The position numbers were made by a program, and so were the translations under genes. A DNA stretch of 64,000 bases, taken from positions 9,954 through 73,953 of the forward strand of contig JBBSOW010000005.1 of assembly GCA_038259365.1 (NCBI GenBank). Reading direction: 5' to 3'. The stretch comes from JBBSOW01 sp038259365 (GTDB lineage: Bacteria > Actinomycetota > Actinomycetes > Propionibacteriales > Propionibacteriaceae). Below the pieces are notes generated by a model. It was not told where the DNA came from. It made no database searches and worked only from the letters and a program-made list of their open reading frames with translations. Position 1 is the stretch's first letter. Every line of letters begins with the position of its first letter. Of this stretch, positions 18,831 through 27,565 are shown piece by piece.

Positions 18831-18893
18831 AAACTGCCCGTCAGCGGGCCCCCGGAGGCACATAGGGCTCGGCGGGCCACTCACGGGCAGTTT
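18831..18893. repeat. 63-bp palindromic element between divergent genes
   Basis: Perfect 11-bp arms (AAACTGCCCGT at 18831-18841 and its complement at 18883-18893) enclose a 41-nt G/C-rich middle that is itself partly self-complementary. It lies between the starts of two divergent genes, so it is not a simple terminator. It could be an operator or a copy of a dispersed palindromic repeat. Confidence 0.55.
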
Positions 18894-18944
18894 TCGCACC
18901 GCTTGGGCTGGGGTGACGCGCCGGGGCGTGACAGACTGGTGGGC

Positions 18945-20147
18945 GTGAAAACTGCTGTGATCGGGCTGGGCACGATGGGGGCCGGCATTGTCGAGGTGTT
19001 CGCCACGGCGGGCCACGACGTCGTGGCCATCGATGGGGATCAGGCCGGGTTGGACCGCGGCCGCGAGATCCTCGCCCGCTCCACCGATCGAGCGGTGGCC
19101 AAGGCGAAGCTGTCCGCGGCCGAGCGGGACCGACTGCTCGATCGGGTTCGCTTCCAGCTCGGCCTGGCCGGCCTCACCGGGTGTGGGTTCGTCGTCGAGG
19201 CGGTCAGCGAGGACCCGGAGCTCAAGGCGCGCGTCTTCGCCGAACTCGACGAGTCCGTCGGCGATACCGCGATCCTCGCCACCAACACCTCCTCGCTCTC
19301 GATCACCGCCCTCGCCGCCGGGACCAAGAACCCGGGCCGGGTGCTCGGCCTGCACTTCTTCAACCCCGCCCCGGTGCAGCCGCTGGTCGAGGTCGTCGGC
19401 ACCCTGAGCACCGGAGCGGACAGCATCGCCCGGACCCTGGAGATCGTCACCGCGCTCGGCAAGTCCCCGGTGCGCTGCGGTGACCGGGCCGGATTCATCG
19501 TCAACGCGCTGCTGGTGCCCTACCTGAACCGGGCCGCGACGCTGTACCAGGACGGCCTGGCCACCCGGGAGGAGATCGACGCCGCGATGGAGTCCATCGA
19601 CTACCCCATGGGCCCGCTGCAGCTGCTCGATCTGGTGGGCCTCGACGTCAGCGTCGCGGTGCTGGACCGGCTCTACGACGAGTCCAAGAACCGCCTGCAC
19701 GCCGCCGCGCCCCTGCTGCGCCAGTTGGTGGCGGCGGGCTGGCTCGGCAAGAAGTCGGGCCGCGGGCTGTACAGCTACGAGGCCGGCCGGGCCACGTCGG
19801 CAGCCGGGCCCGGGCCCCGCATCCGGCGGAACCGGGCCGATGAGTTGCCCGCGGCGCTGCTCATCGGCTACCTCAACGACTGCCTCACCATGGTCGAGGT
19901 GGGCTACGCCACCCCCGCCGACATCGACACCGCGATGTCGTTGGGTTGCGCGATGCCCCGGCCTTTCGATGTCCTCGCCGAAGTGGGGCCTCGGCAGGCG
20001 CTCGTGGCACAACAGGCCCTCTTCGCCGAGACCGGCGAGCCAGGCCACCGCCCCAGCCTGCTGCTCGAGGAACTGGCCACCGTCGACGACCCCGACGCCG
20101 CGCTCGAGGCGCTACGCGCTCCCGCGCCAGATCTCGGGCAGCCCTGA
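18945..20147 (+). CDS. 3-hydroxyacyl-CoA (3-hydroxybutyryl-CoA) dehydrogenase with doubled C-terminal domain
   Basis: 400 aa, GTG 18945 giving MKTAVIGLGTMGAGIVEVF, the Rossmann NAD-binding start (GxGxMG). The 'LGLHFFNPAPVQPLVEVVGT' and 'CGDRAGFIVNALLVPYLNRAA' segments carry the family's catalytic His region. Two 3HCDH C-terminal helical domains follow in tandem (about 180-275 and 290-385), as in FadB2-type enzymes. Oxidises 3-hydroxybutyryl-CoA to acetoacetyl-CoA or the reverse. Its stop overlaps the start of the Zn-ribbon gene by one base, making a three-gene run with the hydrolase. Confidence 0.9.
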   Translation: MKTAVIGLGTMGAGIVEVFATAGHDVVAIDGDQAGLDRGREILARSTDRAVAKAKLSAAERDRLLDRVRFQLGLAGLTGCGFVVEAVSEDPELKARVFAELDESVGDTAILATNTSSLSITALAAGTKNPGRVLGLHFFNPAPVQPLVEVVGTLSTGADSIARTLEIVTALGKSPVRCGDRAGFIVNALLVPYLNRAATLYQDGLATREEIDAAMESIDYPMGPLQLLDLVGLDVSVAVLDRLYDESKNRLHAAAPLLRQLVAAGWLGKKSGRGLYSYEAGRATSAAGPGPRIRRNRADELPAALLIGYLNDCLTMVEVGYATPADIDTAMSLGCAMPRPFDVLAEVGPRQALVAQQALFAETGEPGHRPSLLLEELATVDDPDAALEALRAPAPDLGQP

Positions 20148-20419
20148 TGGCCAAGCGGCCCAGCAAGCATCTACGTCCGGTGCGCCCGCTCTCGGCCGGC
20201 CACGCCAGCGGTGCCGCCAAGCGCGACGGCGCCTGGATCGTCCGCCCGTTCACCGGTGCGGCAACGGTGAAGACCTACACCTGCCCGGGCTGCCTGCGCC
20301 CGATCAACCCGGGCACCCCGCACGTGGTCGCCTGGCCGAGCGAGCCCGACTGGGCCACCCAAAGCGCGGTCGCCGAGCGCCGGCACTGGCACTCGGGCTG
20401 CTGGCAGCGCAAGCCGTGA
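20147..20419 (+). CDS. Small zinc-ribbon-like protein (90 aa)
   Basis: 90 aa from ATG 20147 (TGATG overlap with the previous stop). After a basic N-terminus it has 'TYTCPGCLRPINPGTPHVVAWP', a CxxC pair, and 'RRHWHSGCWQRK', a further His/Cys set, which together could hold one zinc ion. Close relatives in actinobacteria are often labelled 'ATP/GTP-binding protein', but I see no P-loop here, so that label looks wrong. It overlaps the following hydrolase by 4 nt (GTGA). The function is unknown. Confidence 0.7.
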   Translation: MAKRPSKHLRPVRPLSAGHASGAAKRDGAWIVRPFTGAATVKTYTCPGCLRPINPGTPHVVAWPSEPDWATQSAVAERRHWHSGCWQRKP

Positions 20420-21210
20420 GCGAGCGCCTCTACCGCAGGGTCGTCGGCGAGGGACCGGCGGTGGCGATGTGTCACGGGTTGTTCGGCCAGGGCCGGAACT
20501 GGAATCGGATCGCCAAGGCGATCGCCGCCGATCCGGGCCGAAGGTGCATCCTGTTGGACATGCCGAACCACGGCCGTTCGCCGTGGGTCGAGGAGTTCGA
20601 CTACCTCGGGGCCGCCGACCACGTGGCCGAGGATCTCGCGGCCGACGGCCCGTTGAGCCTGGTTGGGCATTCGATGGGCGGGAAGATCGCCATGCTCATT
20701 GCGCTGCGCCACCCTCACCTCGTCGAGCGCCTCGTGGTGGTGGACATCTCGCCGGTGGACTACGCGGGCCTGAGCCAGTTCGACGGCTTCGTGACGGCCA
20801 TGCGCGGCCTCGATCTCGACGGGCTCGACGACCGCCGATCGGCCGAACGAGCCCTGGAAGTGGCGGTCCCGGACAAGGTCATCCGCGGCTTCCTGTTGCA
20901 AAACCTGCGCCGGAGCGAGGGGCGCTGGGGCTGGCAGATGAATCTCGACGCCCTCGGCTCGGGGTTGGACGCGCTGGGCGGGTGGCCCGAGGTCGAGGCC
21001 GGGTACGAAGGACCGGTGCTCTGGGTCGGCGGGCAGAACTCGCCCTACATCAAGCCGGAGTACGGCGAGGCCATGCGCGCGCTGTTTCCCCGCGTACGGC
21101 AGGCCACAGTGAAGAACGCGGGCCATTGGGTGCACTCGGAGCAGCCGGAGACCTTCGTGGCCCTGTTACGCAACTTCCTACGCCGACCGGTGGACCCACC
21201 GGCCGGCTGA
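20416..21210 (+). CDS. Alpha/beta-fold hydrolase
   Basis: 264 aa, GTG 20416 overlapping the previous stop by 4 nt. 'MCHGLFGQGRNWNRI' is the oxyanion-hole segment, 'LVGHSMGGKIAM' the nucleophile elbow (GHSMGG) and 'NAGHWVHSEQPETF' the catalytic His near the C-terminus. It resembles the esterase YbfF/ABHD11 type, which acts on short acyl esters or thioesters. The substrate is unknown; proximity to an acyl-CoA dehydrogenase hints at acyl-group chemistry. It converges on the polymerase gene with an 11-bp gap. Confidence 0.82.
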   Translation: MSERLYRRVVGEGPAVAMCHGLFGQGRNWNRIAKAIAADPGRRCILLDMPNHGRSPWVEEFDYLGAADHVAEDLAADGPLSLVGHSMGGKIAMLIALRHPHLVERLVVVDISPVDYAGLSQFDGFVTAMRGLDLDGLDDRRSAERALEVAVPDKVIRGFLLQNLRRSEGRWGWQMNLDALGSGLDALGGWPEVEAGYEGPVLWVGGQNSPYIKPEYGEAMRALFPRVRQATVKNAGHWVHSEQPETFVALLRNFLRRPVDPPAG

Positions 21211-21221
21211 CCATTCACCGC

Positions 21222-22826
21222 TCAGTGCGCGGCCTGCCCGTAGTCGTCGACGACGTGCGCGATCACGGGAAAGTCCACCGCATCGAAGAACAACAGCGCG
21301 CCCGCTCGGCGCGCGGCCTCGACGACGATCTCTCGGGCCGCCCCGGCCACCTCCTCGCCGCATTCGACGATGACCTCGTCGTGGAGGAAGTAGACCAGGC
21401 GGGCGGGCCCGTCGAGTCGGGCGAGCCCGTTGCGGATCTGCGCCAGCCAGCACAGCGCCCATTCGGCCGCGGTGCCCTGCACCACGAAGTTGCGGGTGAA
21501 CCGTCCCCAGTCGCGCGAGCGCGCCCGCTCGGCCTCGGTGGCGGGCTGCTCGTCGAAGCGGCGGCCGACCCAGCCCGGGGCCGGTGAGCTGCGCCCCAGG
21601 AAGGTGCTCACCACCTCGCCACGCTCGCCGGCGCGGGCGGCGTCGTCCACCAGCCTCATCGCGCTGGGGTAGCTGCGGCGCAGCCGGGGCATCAGCCGGC
21701 CCGAGGTTCCCGAGGTGGCCCCGTACATGGCCCCCAACATGGCCACCTTCGCCTCGGCCCGGCTGCCCACGACCTGATCCTCGACCAAGGCCTGGTAGAG
21801 GTCGCGGGCCAGCGCCGCCCTGGCCATCGCCCGGTCCCCGGACATGGCGGCGAGCACCCGAGGCTCGAGCTGGGCGGCGTCCGCCACCACGAGCTTGGCG
21901 CCGGGGCCCGCGCGGACCGCCGAGCGGATCTCCTTGGGCAGCTGCAGCGCCCCTCCCCCGCTGGTGGCCCAGCGCCCGGTCACCACCGCCGAGGACTGGT
22001 AGTCGGGGTGGAACCGGCCCGCGCGTACCCACTGATCCATCCACGCCCAACCGTTGGCCGAGTGCAGCCGGGTTAGCCTCTTGTAGGTCAGGAGCGGTTC
22101 GATCACCGGGTGGTCGATCTCGGCCAGCTCCCACTTGCGCGTGCTCGCGACGTTGAGCCCCGCCCCGCGCAGCGCCCGCAACAGGTCGGGCTGGGAGTCG
22201 GGATTCAGCGCCGGCCGGTTCAACTCCGTCCGGATCTGTTCCACCAGGGCGGTCAGCTTGGCCGGGCGCCCGAGGCCTCGTGCGCCGAGCTGCTCGACCA
22301 GCAGGCGGTCGTGCTCGGCCACCTCCCAGGGCATGCCCCAGTAGCCCATCTCGCAGGCCACCAGGGCACCGGCGGACTCGGCGGCGGCCAGCAGCCGCAA
22401 CCTCCCCGGCCGCGACGCGGCGGCGATGGCCCTCTCCTGCAGGGCGAACTGCCGTTCCAGGGCGTCGAGATCGGGGGTCGCCGTCGTGCCGGGCAGGTCG
22501 AGCAGGCTGGGCAGGTCGTCCGACGCCGTGGGCTGGGACCGCGCCCAGACCGCGTCGAGGGTGAACTCGGCCTCGCGGGAGTTCGCCAGCAGGGTGTGCA
22601 CCATCGTGAGATCGCGACACTGCTCGGCGCGCAATCCGAGCGCCAACAGGTGCGGGTACACCAGCGAGGTGTCGGCCCACACCCAGCGCGGGCGGGCATG
22701 CTCGATCTCGCCGAACCGGGCCGGGAGTTGCGCCCAGGTGAGCCTCTCGTTCCAGCGGCCGCGGCGGATCAGCAGACCCTCGGCGTCGTCGACGACGAAG
22801 ACGGGTTGTGCCGGGTTCGTCGTCAT
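21222..22826 (-). CDS. PolA-like DNA polymerase with degenerate exonuclease domain
   Basis: 534 aa from ATG 22826 (MTTNPAQPVFVVDD); a GTG 30 nt upstream is possible. The C-terminal half is a family A polymerase: motif A 'VVADAAQLEPRVLAAMSGD' keeps the Asp and Glu, motif B 'SRAEAKVAMLGAMYGATSG', motif C 'FLHDEVIVECGEE'. The N-terminal part is related to 3'-5' exonuclease domains, but the usual DxE first motif is not visible, so proofreading is doubtful. There is no 5'-nuclease domain. Actinobacteria commonly carry this second, short PolA-like protein in addition to Pol I; a DNA-repair synthesis role is plausible but unproven. Confidence 0.82.
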   Translation of the reverse strand: MTTNPAQPVFVVDDAEGLLIRRGRWNERLTWAQLPARFGEIEHARPRWVWADTSLVYPHLLALGLRAEQCRDLTMVHTLLANSREAEFTLDAVWARSQPTASDDLPSLLDLPGTTATPDLDALERQFALQERAIAAASRPGRLRLLAAAESAGALVACEMGYWGMPWEVAEHDRLLVEQLGARGLGRPAKLTALVEQIRTELNRPALNPDSQPDLLRALRGAGLNVASTRKWELAEIDHPVIEPLLTYKRLTRLHSANGWAWMDQWVRAGRFHPDYQSSAVVTGRWATSGGGALQLPKEIRSAVRAGPGAKLVVADAAQLEPRVLAAMSGDRAMARAALARDLYQALVEDQVVGSRAEAKVAMLGAMYGATSGTSGRLMPRLRRSYPSAMRLVDDAARAGERGEVVSTFLGRSSPAPGWVGRRFDEQPATEAERARSRDWGRFTRNFVVQGTAAEWALCWLAQIRNGLARLDGPARLVYFLHDEVIVECGEEVAGAAREIVVEAARRAGALLFFDAVDFPVIAHVVDDYGQAAH

Positions 22827-22880
22827 GGGTGGGAGATTAGCGGGCCGCGACGACACTTTCGCGCGCGCCGGGGAGCGGCC

Positions 22881-23582
22881 TCAGCCGACGGTGACCGTCT
22901 TGATCTCGGCCGGGTTGTTCGGCTTGCCGCCACCGGCCTGGCTCGAACCGTCCTGGCCCTCGGCCGCCATCCGCGCCACGACGCCCACGGAATCTTTATC
23001 CATCTGGCCGAACACGGTGTACTGCGGGGGCAGCGGGCTGTCCTCGTAGACCAGGAAGAACTGCGAGCCGTTCGTGCCGGGGCCGGCGTTGGCCATGGCC
23101 ACGGTGCCCGCCCGGTACACCTCCTTGCCGGAGAGCTCGTCGTCGTAGGTGTAGCCCGGGCCGCCCGAGCCGGTGCCGGTGGGGTCGCCGCACTGCAGCA
23201 CGAAGATGCCCGAATCCACGAGCCGGTGGCACGAGGTGTCGGTGTAGTAGTCCTGGGCGACCAGCGATTCGAAGGAGCTGATCGTGCATGGGGCCTTAGA
23301 GCGATCCATGGTGATGACGACGTCGCCCTCGGTCATGGCCAGCGTCGCCGTCGTCGTCCCCGACCTCTCGGCATCGGCCGGCGGTGGATCGACGGGCTTG
23401 GCGGGTTCGCCCTGGGCGTTGTAGACGCAATCGCCCGCGACCGGGCTCCCCTGCACCGACGTCGGCTCGGAGCCCGTGGCCGGAGGCGGCGTATCCGCCG
23501 GCTGCTCGGTGGGTGGCCGCATCGAGCCGCAGCTCGCCAACACAAGAACGATCAGGGGCAACAACACCAACCGGCGCAACAT
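22881..23582 (-). CDS. Cyclophilin-type peptidyl-prolyl isomerase lipoprotein
   Basis: 233 aa from ATG 23582. MLRRLVLLPLIVLVLASC is a lipoprotein signal with lipobox LASC (Cys18), so the protein is anchored outside the membrane. A Pro/Thr-rich linker (about 20-90) leads to the cyclophilin domain: 'GDVVITMDRSKAPCTISSFESLV', 'CHRLVDSGIFVLQCGDPTGTGSGGPGY', 'GTVAMANAGPGTNGSQFFLVY'. It is expected to assist folding of exported proteins. An in-frame GTG two codons upstream is also possible. It is divergent from the adenosyltransferase gene by 72 bp. Confidence 0.9.
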   Translation of the reverse strand: MLRRLVLLPLIVLVLASCGSMRPPTEQPADTPPPATGSEPTSVQGSPVAGDCVYNAQGEPAKPVDPPPADAERSGTTTATLAMTEGDVVITMDRSKAPCTISSFESLVAQDYYTDTSCHRLVDSGIFVLQCGDPTGTGSGGPGYTYDDELSGKEVYRAGTVAMANAGPGTNGSQFFLVYEDSPLPPQYTVFGQMDKDSVGVVARMAAEGQDGSSQAGGGKPNNPAEIKTVTVG

Positions 23583-23654
23583 GGTCACCCGCCACACTCT
23601 GCCACCGCCGCAGGGCATGGGCGAAATCGTCGCCACGCCGATAGGCTCCGGTCC

Positions 23655-24254
23655 ATGGTCATTCTCTCCAAGCTCTACACGCGCACCGGCGACGGCGGTC
23701 AGACCCGGCTCTCGGACATGTCGCTGACCGCCAAGACCGATCCGCGGGTGGAGGCCTACGGCGACGTCGATGAGGCCAACGCCGCGCTGGGGGTGGCGCT
23801 GAGCGCCGGCCTGCCGGACGAGGTGGCCACGATCCTGCGCCTGATCCAGAACGAGCTGTTCGATCTCGGCGCCGACCTGTCCAACCCGTTGGCCGCGGAA
23901 TACGAGTTCGAGCCCCTGCGCATCGAGCAGGCCAGCGTTGACCGCCTGGAGGGCTGGATCGACGAGTTCGCCGATCCTCTACCCGCTCTGCGGTCCTTCA
24001 TCCTGCCCGGGGGCTCGGCGGGGGCGGCCGCGCTGCACGTCGCCCGCACGGTCACCCGTCGGGCCGAGCGCCGCGCCTGGGCCGCCGCCGCGGCGTACGG
24101 CCACGAGCCCGCCAACCAGGACGCCCCTGGAGGGGTGAACCCCCAGGCGATCACCTACCTCAATCGACTCTCGGACCTGCTGTTCGCCATGGTCCGCCAC
24201 GTCAACGGTACCGGCGGGGACATCTTGTGGGTTCCCGGCGGCGAGCGAGGCTAG
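23655..24254 (+). CDS. Cob(I)yrinic acid a,c-diamide / cob(I)alamin adenosyltransferase (PduO type)
   Basis: 199 aa. Transfers the adenosyl group from ATP to cob(I)alamin, making the coenzyme B12 needed by the mutase at 5.4 kb. The N-terminal ATP site 'LYTRTGDGGQTRL' and 'VEAYGDVDEANAALG' are diagnostic; the C-terminal 'INYLNRLSDLLF'-type helix appears as 'ITYLNRLSDLLFAMVRHVN'. Mycobacteria have the same gene next to the ATP synthase operon (Rv1314c, from memory). No cobalamin riboswitch could be recognised in the 72-bp upstream gap. Confidence 0.93.
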   Translation: MVILSKLYTRTGDGGQTRLSDMSLTAKTDPRVEAYGDVDEANAALGVALSAGLPDEVATILRLIQNELFDLGADLSNPLAAEYEFEPLRIEQASVDRLEGWIDEFADPLPALRSFILPGGSAGAAALHVARTVTRRAERRAWAAAAAYGHEPANQDAPGGVNPQAITYLNRLSDLLFAMVRHVNGTGGDILWVPGGERG

Positions 24255-24278
24255 GGGCGGCGTTCGCCACCGCGGTCC

Positions 24279-24761
24279 TTAGTGCTCCCCCGGCGGCGCG
24301 GCCTCGAGCCAGCTCCGCAGGCCGGTGAGGGCGTCCTGGCTCATCGCCAGCTCCCACTCGCCAGGATTCGCCGCCCTCTCGGGCAGCGGCTGATCGGGCA
24401 GATCGCGCTCGCCCTCCACGACGGACAGCGCCACCACCCGCTGGCCGTCGAAGAGCAACACCGACTCAATCGGGTTTGGCAAGCGGTCGTCCAACGCCCT
24501 GGTTCGGGGTCGGTTGAACCGCAAGCGCGGCTGAAAGGACAGCGAGAAGACGCGAAACCACTCCAGGTCCTCCTCGGAGTAACGCGCGACTCCGAGCACC
24601 CAACCGGCGCCCGAAGTCGTCGCCTTAAGCCTGAGGCTGCATTCGAACATGGACCCTTGCCGGGCCAACCAACGACGCCGCAGGAACAGCCAGACGAGCG
24701 GCGTCACACCGACCAGCACCACCACGAGGGCGGCAATCTCCGCCCAGGCCAGCGCGTCCAT
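24279..24761 (-). CDS. DUF2550 membrane-anchored protein
   Basis: 160 aa. One N-terminal membrane helix ('IAALVVVLVGVTPLVWLFLRRRW') is followed by a soluble beta-rich domain ('GSMFECSLRLKA...GWVLGVARYSEEDLEWFRVFSLSFQPRLRFNRP') typical of DUF2550, a family restricted to actinobacteria and nearly always found after atpC (Rv1312 in M. tuberculosis). It starts 9 bp after the atpC stop, so it is probably the last gene of the ATP synthase operon. The function is unknown. Confidence 0.85.
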   Translation of the reverse strand: MDALAWAEIAALVVVLVGVTPLVWLFLRRRWLARQGSMFECSLRLKATTSGAGWVLGVARYSEEDLEWFRVFSLSFQPRLRFNRPRTRALDDRLPNPIESVLLFDGQRVVALSVVEGERDLPDQPLPERAANPGEWELAMSQDALTGLRSWLEAAPPGEH

Positions 24762-24770
24762 GGGCGGGGG

Positions 24771-25169
24771 CTACTGGACCTTGCGCGCCGCCCGGACCTG
24801 GGCCAAGGCGTGCTCGTAGCGATCGCGGGCGTCCTCGTCGTCGGCGTCGGCGTCCAGCGCGACCGTGGCCGCATCGAGCTCCCGCTTCGCGTCGTCGAGG
24901 GTGATCTCGGCGGCCAGCTGCGCGTACTCGCTCAGGATGGAGACTCGACCGTCCGCCACCGAGATGAACCCCGTGCCGACCGCAATGATCTCCCGGTTCC
25001 CGTCCTCGGTCTGGACCTCGACCGCCGAGGGCGCCAACACGGCCAGGACCGGGGAGTGGCCGGGCAGGATGCCCATGTCGCCCTCGATGGTCTTGGCGAT
25101 GACGTTGATCGCGTCCCCCGACCACACGGTCCGGGCCGCCGAGACAACCTCCACGTGGAGTGTGGCCAT
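24771..25169 (-). CDS. atpC: ATP synthase epsilon subunit (F1)
   Basis: 132 aa. Central-stalk subunit that couples rotation and inhibits ATP hydrolysis. The N-terminal beta-sandwich ('LHVEVVSAARTVWSGDAINVIAKTIEGDMGILPGHSPVLAVL') is standard. The C-terminal helical hairpin is present ('DDAKRELDAATVALDADADDEDARDRYEHALAQVRAARKVQ'), slightly longer and more acidic than the short mycobacterial form. It starts 2 bp after the atpD stop. Confidence 0.95.
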   Translation of the reverse strand: MATLHVEVVSAARTVWSGDAINVIAKTIEGDMGILPGHSPVLAVLAPSAVEVQTEDGNREIIAVGTGFISVADGRVSILSEYAQLAAEITLDDAKRELDAATVALDADADDEDARDRYEHALAQVRAARKVQ

Positions 25170-25171
25170 GT

Positions 25172-26623
25172 TCAGTCTTCCTTCTGCAGTCTGTCCCAGT
25201 TCTCGTGGACCATGTCCATCCCGCCGACGTTGAAGAAGGCCTGCTCGGCGATGTGGTCGACGTCGCCCTGGCAGATCGCCTTGAACGACTCGATGGTGTC
25301 GGCCAACGGCACCGACGAGCCCTTGATGTTGGTGAACTTCTCGGCCATGTAGGTGTTCTGGGAGAGGAACTGCTGGATGCGGCGGGCCCGGCCCACCACG
25401 ACCTTGTCCTCCTCGGACAACTCGTCCACGCCCAGGATGGCGATGATGTCTTGCAGCTCCTTGTTGCGCTGCAGGATCTGCTTGACGCGCACGGCGACGT
25501 CGTAGTGCTCCTGGCCGATGTACAGAGGATCGAGGATGCGGCTGGTCGAGGTCAGCGGATCCACGGCCGGGTACAGGCCACGCGAGGCGATCTCGCGCGA
25601 CAGCTCGGTGGTGGCGTCCAGGTGGGCGAACGTGGTGGCCGGCGCCGGATCGGTGTAATCGTCGGCCGGCACGTAGATCGCCTGCATCGAGGTGATGGAA
25701 TGCCCCCGGGTGGAGGTGATCCGCTCCTGCAGCTGGCCCATCTCGTCGGCCAGGGTGGGCTGATAGCCCACCGCCGAGGGCATCCGGCCGAGCAACGTCG
25801 AGACCTCCGAGCCCGCCTGGGTGAAGCGGAAGATGTTGTCGATGAAGAGCAACACGTCCTGGTTTTGCACGTCGCGGAAATACTCGGCCATGGTCAGCGC
25901 GCTCAGCGCGACTCGCAGCCGGGTGCCGGGCGGCTCGTCCATCTGACCGAAGACCAGCGCGGTGTCCTTGAGGACGCCGGCCTCTTCCATCTCGTTGATG
26001 AGGTCGTTGCCCTCACGGGTGCGCTCGCCGACACCGGCGAACACCGACGTGCCACCGAAGTTGTGCGCGATGCGGTAGATCATCTCCTGGATGAGCACCG
26101 TCTTGCCCACGCCCGCGCCGCCGAACAGGCCGATCTTGCCGCCCTGGACGTAGGGGGTCAACAGATCCAGCACCTTGATGCCGGTCTCCAGCATCTCGGT
26201 CTTGGACTCGAGCTGATCGAACTTCGGGGGCTCGCGGTGGATCGGCCAGCGCTCGGTGATCTCGATCGAGGACGGATCGACGTTGAGCACATCGCCGGTC
26301 ACGTTCCAGACGTGACCCTTGGTGATGTCGCCCACGGGCACCGAGATCGGGGCGCCGGTGTCGCGCACCTCGGTGCCGCGCTGCATTCCGTCGGTGGGCT
26401 TCAGCGCGATGGCGCGGATCATGTTGTCCCCCACGTGCAGGGCCACCTCCATGGTCATGGTGCGCTTCTCGCCCATCACCTCGGTGTCCACGAGCAGGGC
26501 GTTCATGATGTCGGGCATGGCGTCGACGGGGAACTCGACGTCGACGACGGGACCGATGACGCGGGCCACGCGCCCGGTTCCACCCGCCTCGGTGGCTTGC
26601 GTATCTTGCGCTGTTGCAGTCAT
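25172..26623 (-). CDS. atpD: ATP synthase beta subunit (F1, catalytic)
   Basis: 483 aa. It carries the catalytic nucleotide sites: Walker A 'GGAGVGKTVLIQEM', the catalytic Glu in 'GERTREGNDL', Walker B 'VLLFIDNIFRFTQAG', and the DELSEED-loop equivalent 'GVDELSEEDKVVVGRARRIQ'. Length is normal. ATG 26623 follows the atpG stop by 21 bp. Part of the complete atp operon. Confidence 0.98.
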   Translation of the reverse strand: MTATAQDTQATEAGGTGRVARVIGPVVDVEFPVDAMPDIMNALLVDTEVMGEKRTMTMEVALHVGDNMIRAIALKPTDGMQRGTEVRDTGAPISVPVGDITKGHVWNVTGDVLNVDPSSIEITERWPIHREPPKFDQLESKTEMLETGIKVLDLLTPYVQGGKIGLFGGAGVGKTVLIQEMIYRIAHNFGGTSVFAGVGERTREGNDLINEMEEAGVLKDTALVFGQMDEPPGTRLRVALSALTMAEYFRDVQNQDVLLFIDNIFRFTQAGSEVSTLLGRMPSAVGYQPTLADEMGQLQERITSTRGHSITSMQAIYVPADDYTDPAPATTFAHLDATTELSREIASRGLYPAVDPLTSTSRILDPLYIGQEHYDVAVRVKQILQRNKELQDIIAILGVDELSEEDKVVVGRARRIQQFLSQNTYMAEKFTNIKGSSVPLADTIESFKAICQGDVDHIAEQAFFNVGGMDMVHENWDRLQKED

Positions 26624-26644
26624 TTCACTTACTCGCTTTCGGCG

Positions 26645-27559
26645 TTATTCGTTGGAGCCGGAGTCGGACAGCGCTGCCGCGCCACCCACGATCTCTGAGA
26701 TTTCTTGGGTGATCTCGGCCTGGCGCGCCTGGTTCGACTCGCGGGTCAAGGCCTCGATCAGTTCTTGCGCGTTGTCGGTGGCCGCCTTCATGGCCTTCTG
26801 CCGCGCCGCCAGCTCGGAGGCCGCCGACTGCAGCATGCAGTAGTGGATGCGGCTGGCCACGTACAGCGGCAACAGCTCGTCCAACACCGACTGGGCGTCG
26901 GGCTCGAACTCGTACAGCGGGTAGGTCTCGCCGGGGTCCTCGGGTGGTGCGTCCCCCTCGACGATCTCCAGGGGCAGCATCCGCACGACCTCGGGCCGTT
27001 GGATCAGCATGGAGACGAAGCGGGTGTAGACGATGTGGATCTCGTCGACCCCCCCTTCGTCGGTCGGCTGCAGGAAATGCTCGATGAGCGCGTCGGCGAT
27101 TTCCCGGGACTGAGCGTAGCTCGGGCCGTCGGAGAAGCCGTCCCAGGAACGCTCGACGTCGCGCTGGCGAAACTTGTAGAAGGCCGCGCCCTTGCGTCCC
27201 GCGATGTAGGGAAGGACTTCCTTGCCCTCCCCGCGCAGGAGCTCAGCCAGGCTCTCGCCCGAGCGGATCACCGAGGACGAGTAGGCCCCGGCCATCCCCC
27301 GGTCGCTGGTGATCAGCAGCATGACGGCCCGCTTGGGATTCTCCTTCTCGGTCGTCAGCGGGTGATCGATGTCGCTGGCGTGGGTCGCCACCGCCGAGAC
27401 GGCGCGCGTCAACTCGCGGGCGTACGGCGCCGCCGCCTTGGCCTTCTGCTGGGCCTTGATGATCCGCGAGGACGCGATGAGCTCCATGGCGCGGGTGATC
27501 TTCTTGGTCGTCGTGACCGAGGCCTTCCGCTGCCTGAGTTCGCGCAGACTTGACGCCAT
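26645..27559 (-). CDS. atpG: ATP synthase gamma subunit (F1 rotor shaft)
   Basis: 304 aa. The N-terminal helix 'LRELRQRKASVTTTKKITRAMELIASSRIIKAQ' and the C-terminal 'ARQKAMKAATDNAQELIEALTRESNQARQAEITQEISEIVGGAAAL' form the coiled-coil shaft. A Rossmann-like middle includes 'LLITSDRGMAGAYSSSVI'. Typical length for actinobacteria. It lies 6 bp after atpA. Confidence 0.97.
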   Translation of the reverse strand: MASSLRELRQRKASVTTTKKITRAMELIASSRIIKAQQKAKAAAPYARELTRAVSAVATHASDIDHPLTTEKENPKRAVMLLITSDRGMAGAYSSSVIRSGESLAELLRGEGKEVLPYIAGRKGAAFYKFRQRDVERSWDGFSDGPSYAQSREIADALIEHFLQPTDEGGVDEIHIVYTRFVSMLIQRPEVVRMLPLEIVEGDAPPEDPGETYPLYEFEPDAQSVLDELLPLYVASRIHYCMLQSAASELAARQKAMKAATDNAQELIEALTRESNQARQAEITQEISEIVGGAAALSDSGSNE

Positions 27560-27565
27560 GGGTGA

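Noticed and set aside
23583..23654. Cobalamin riboswitch before the adenosyltransferase or mutase genes
   Set aside because: The gap is only 72 bp (95 bp for the mutase) and no B12-box-like sequence was found.
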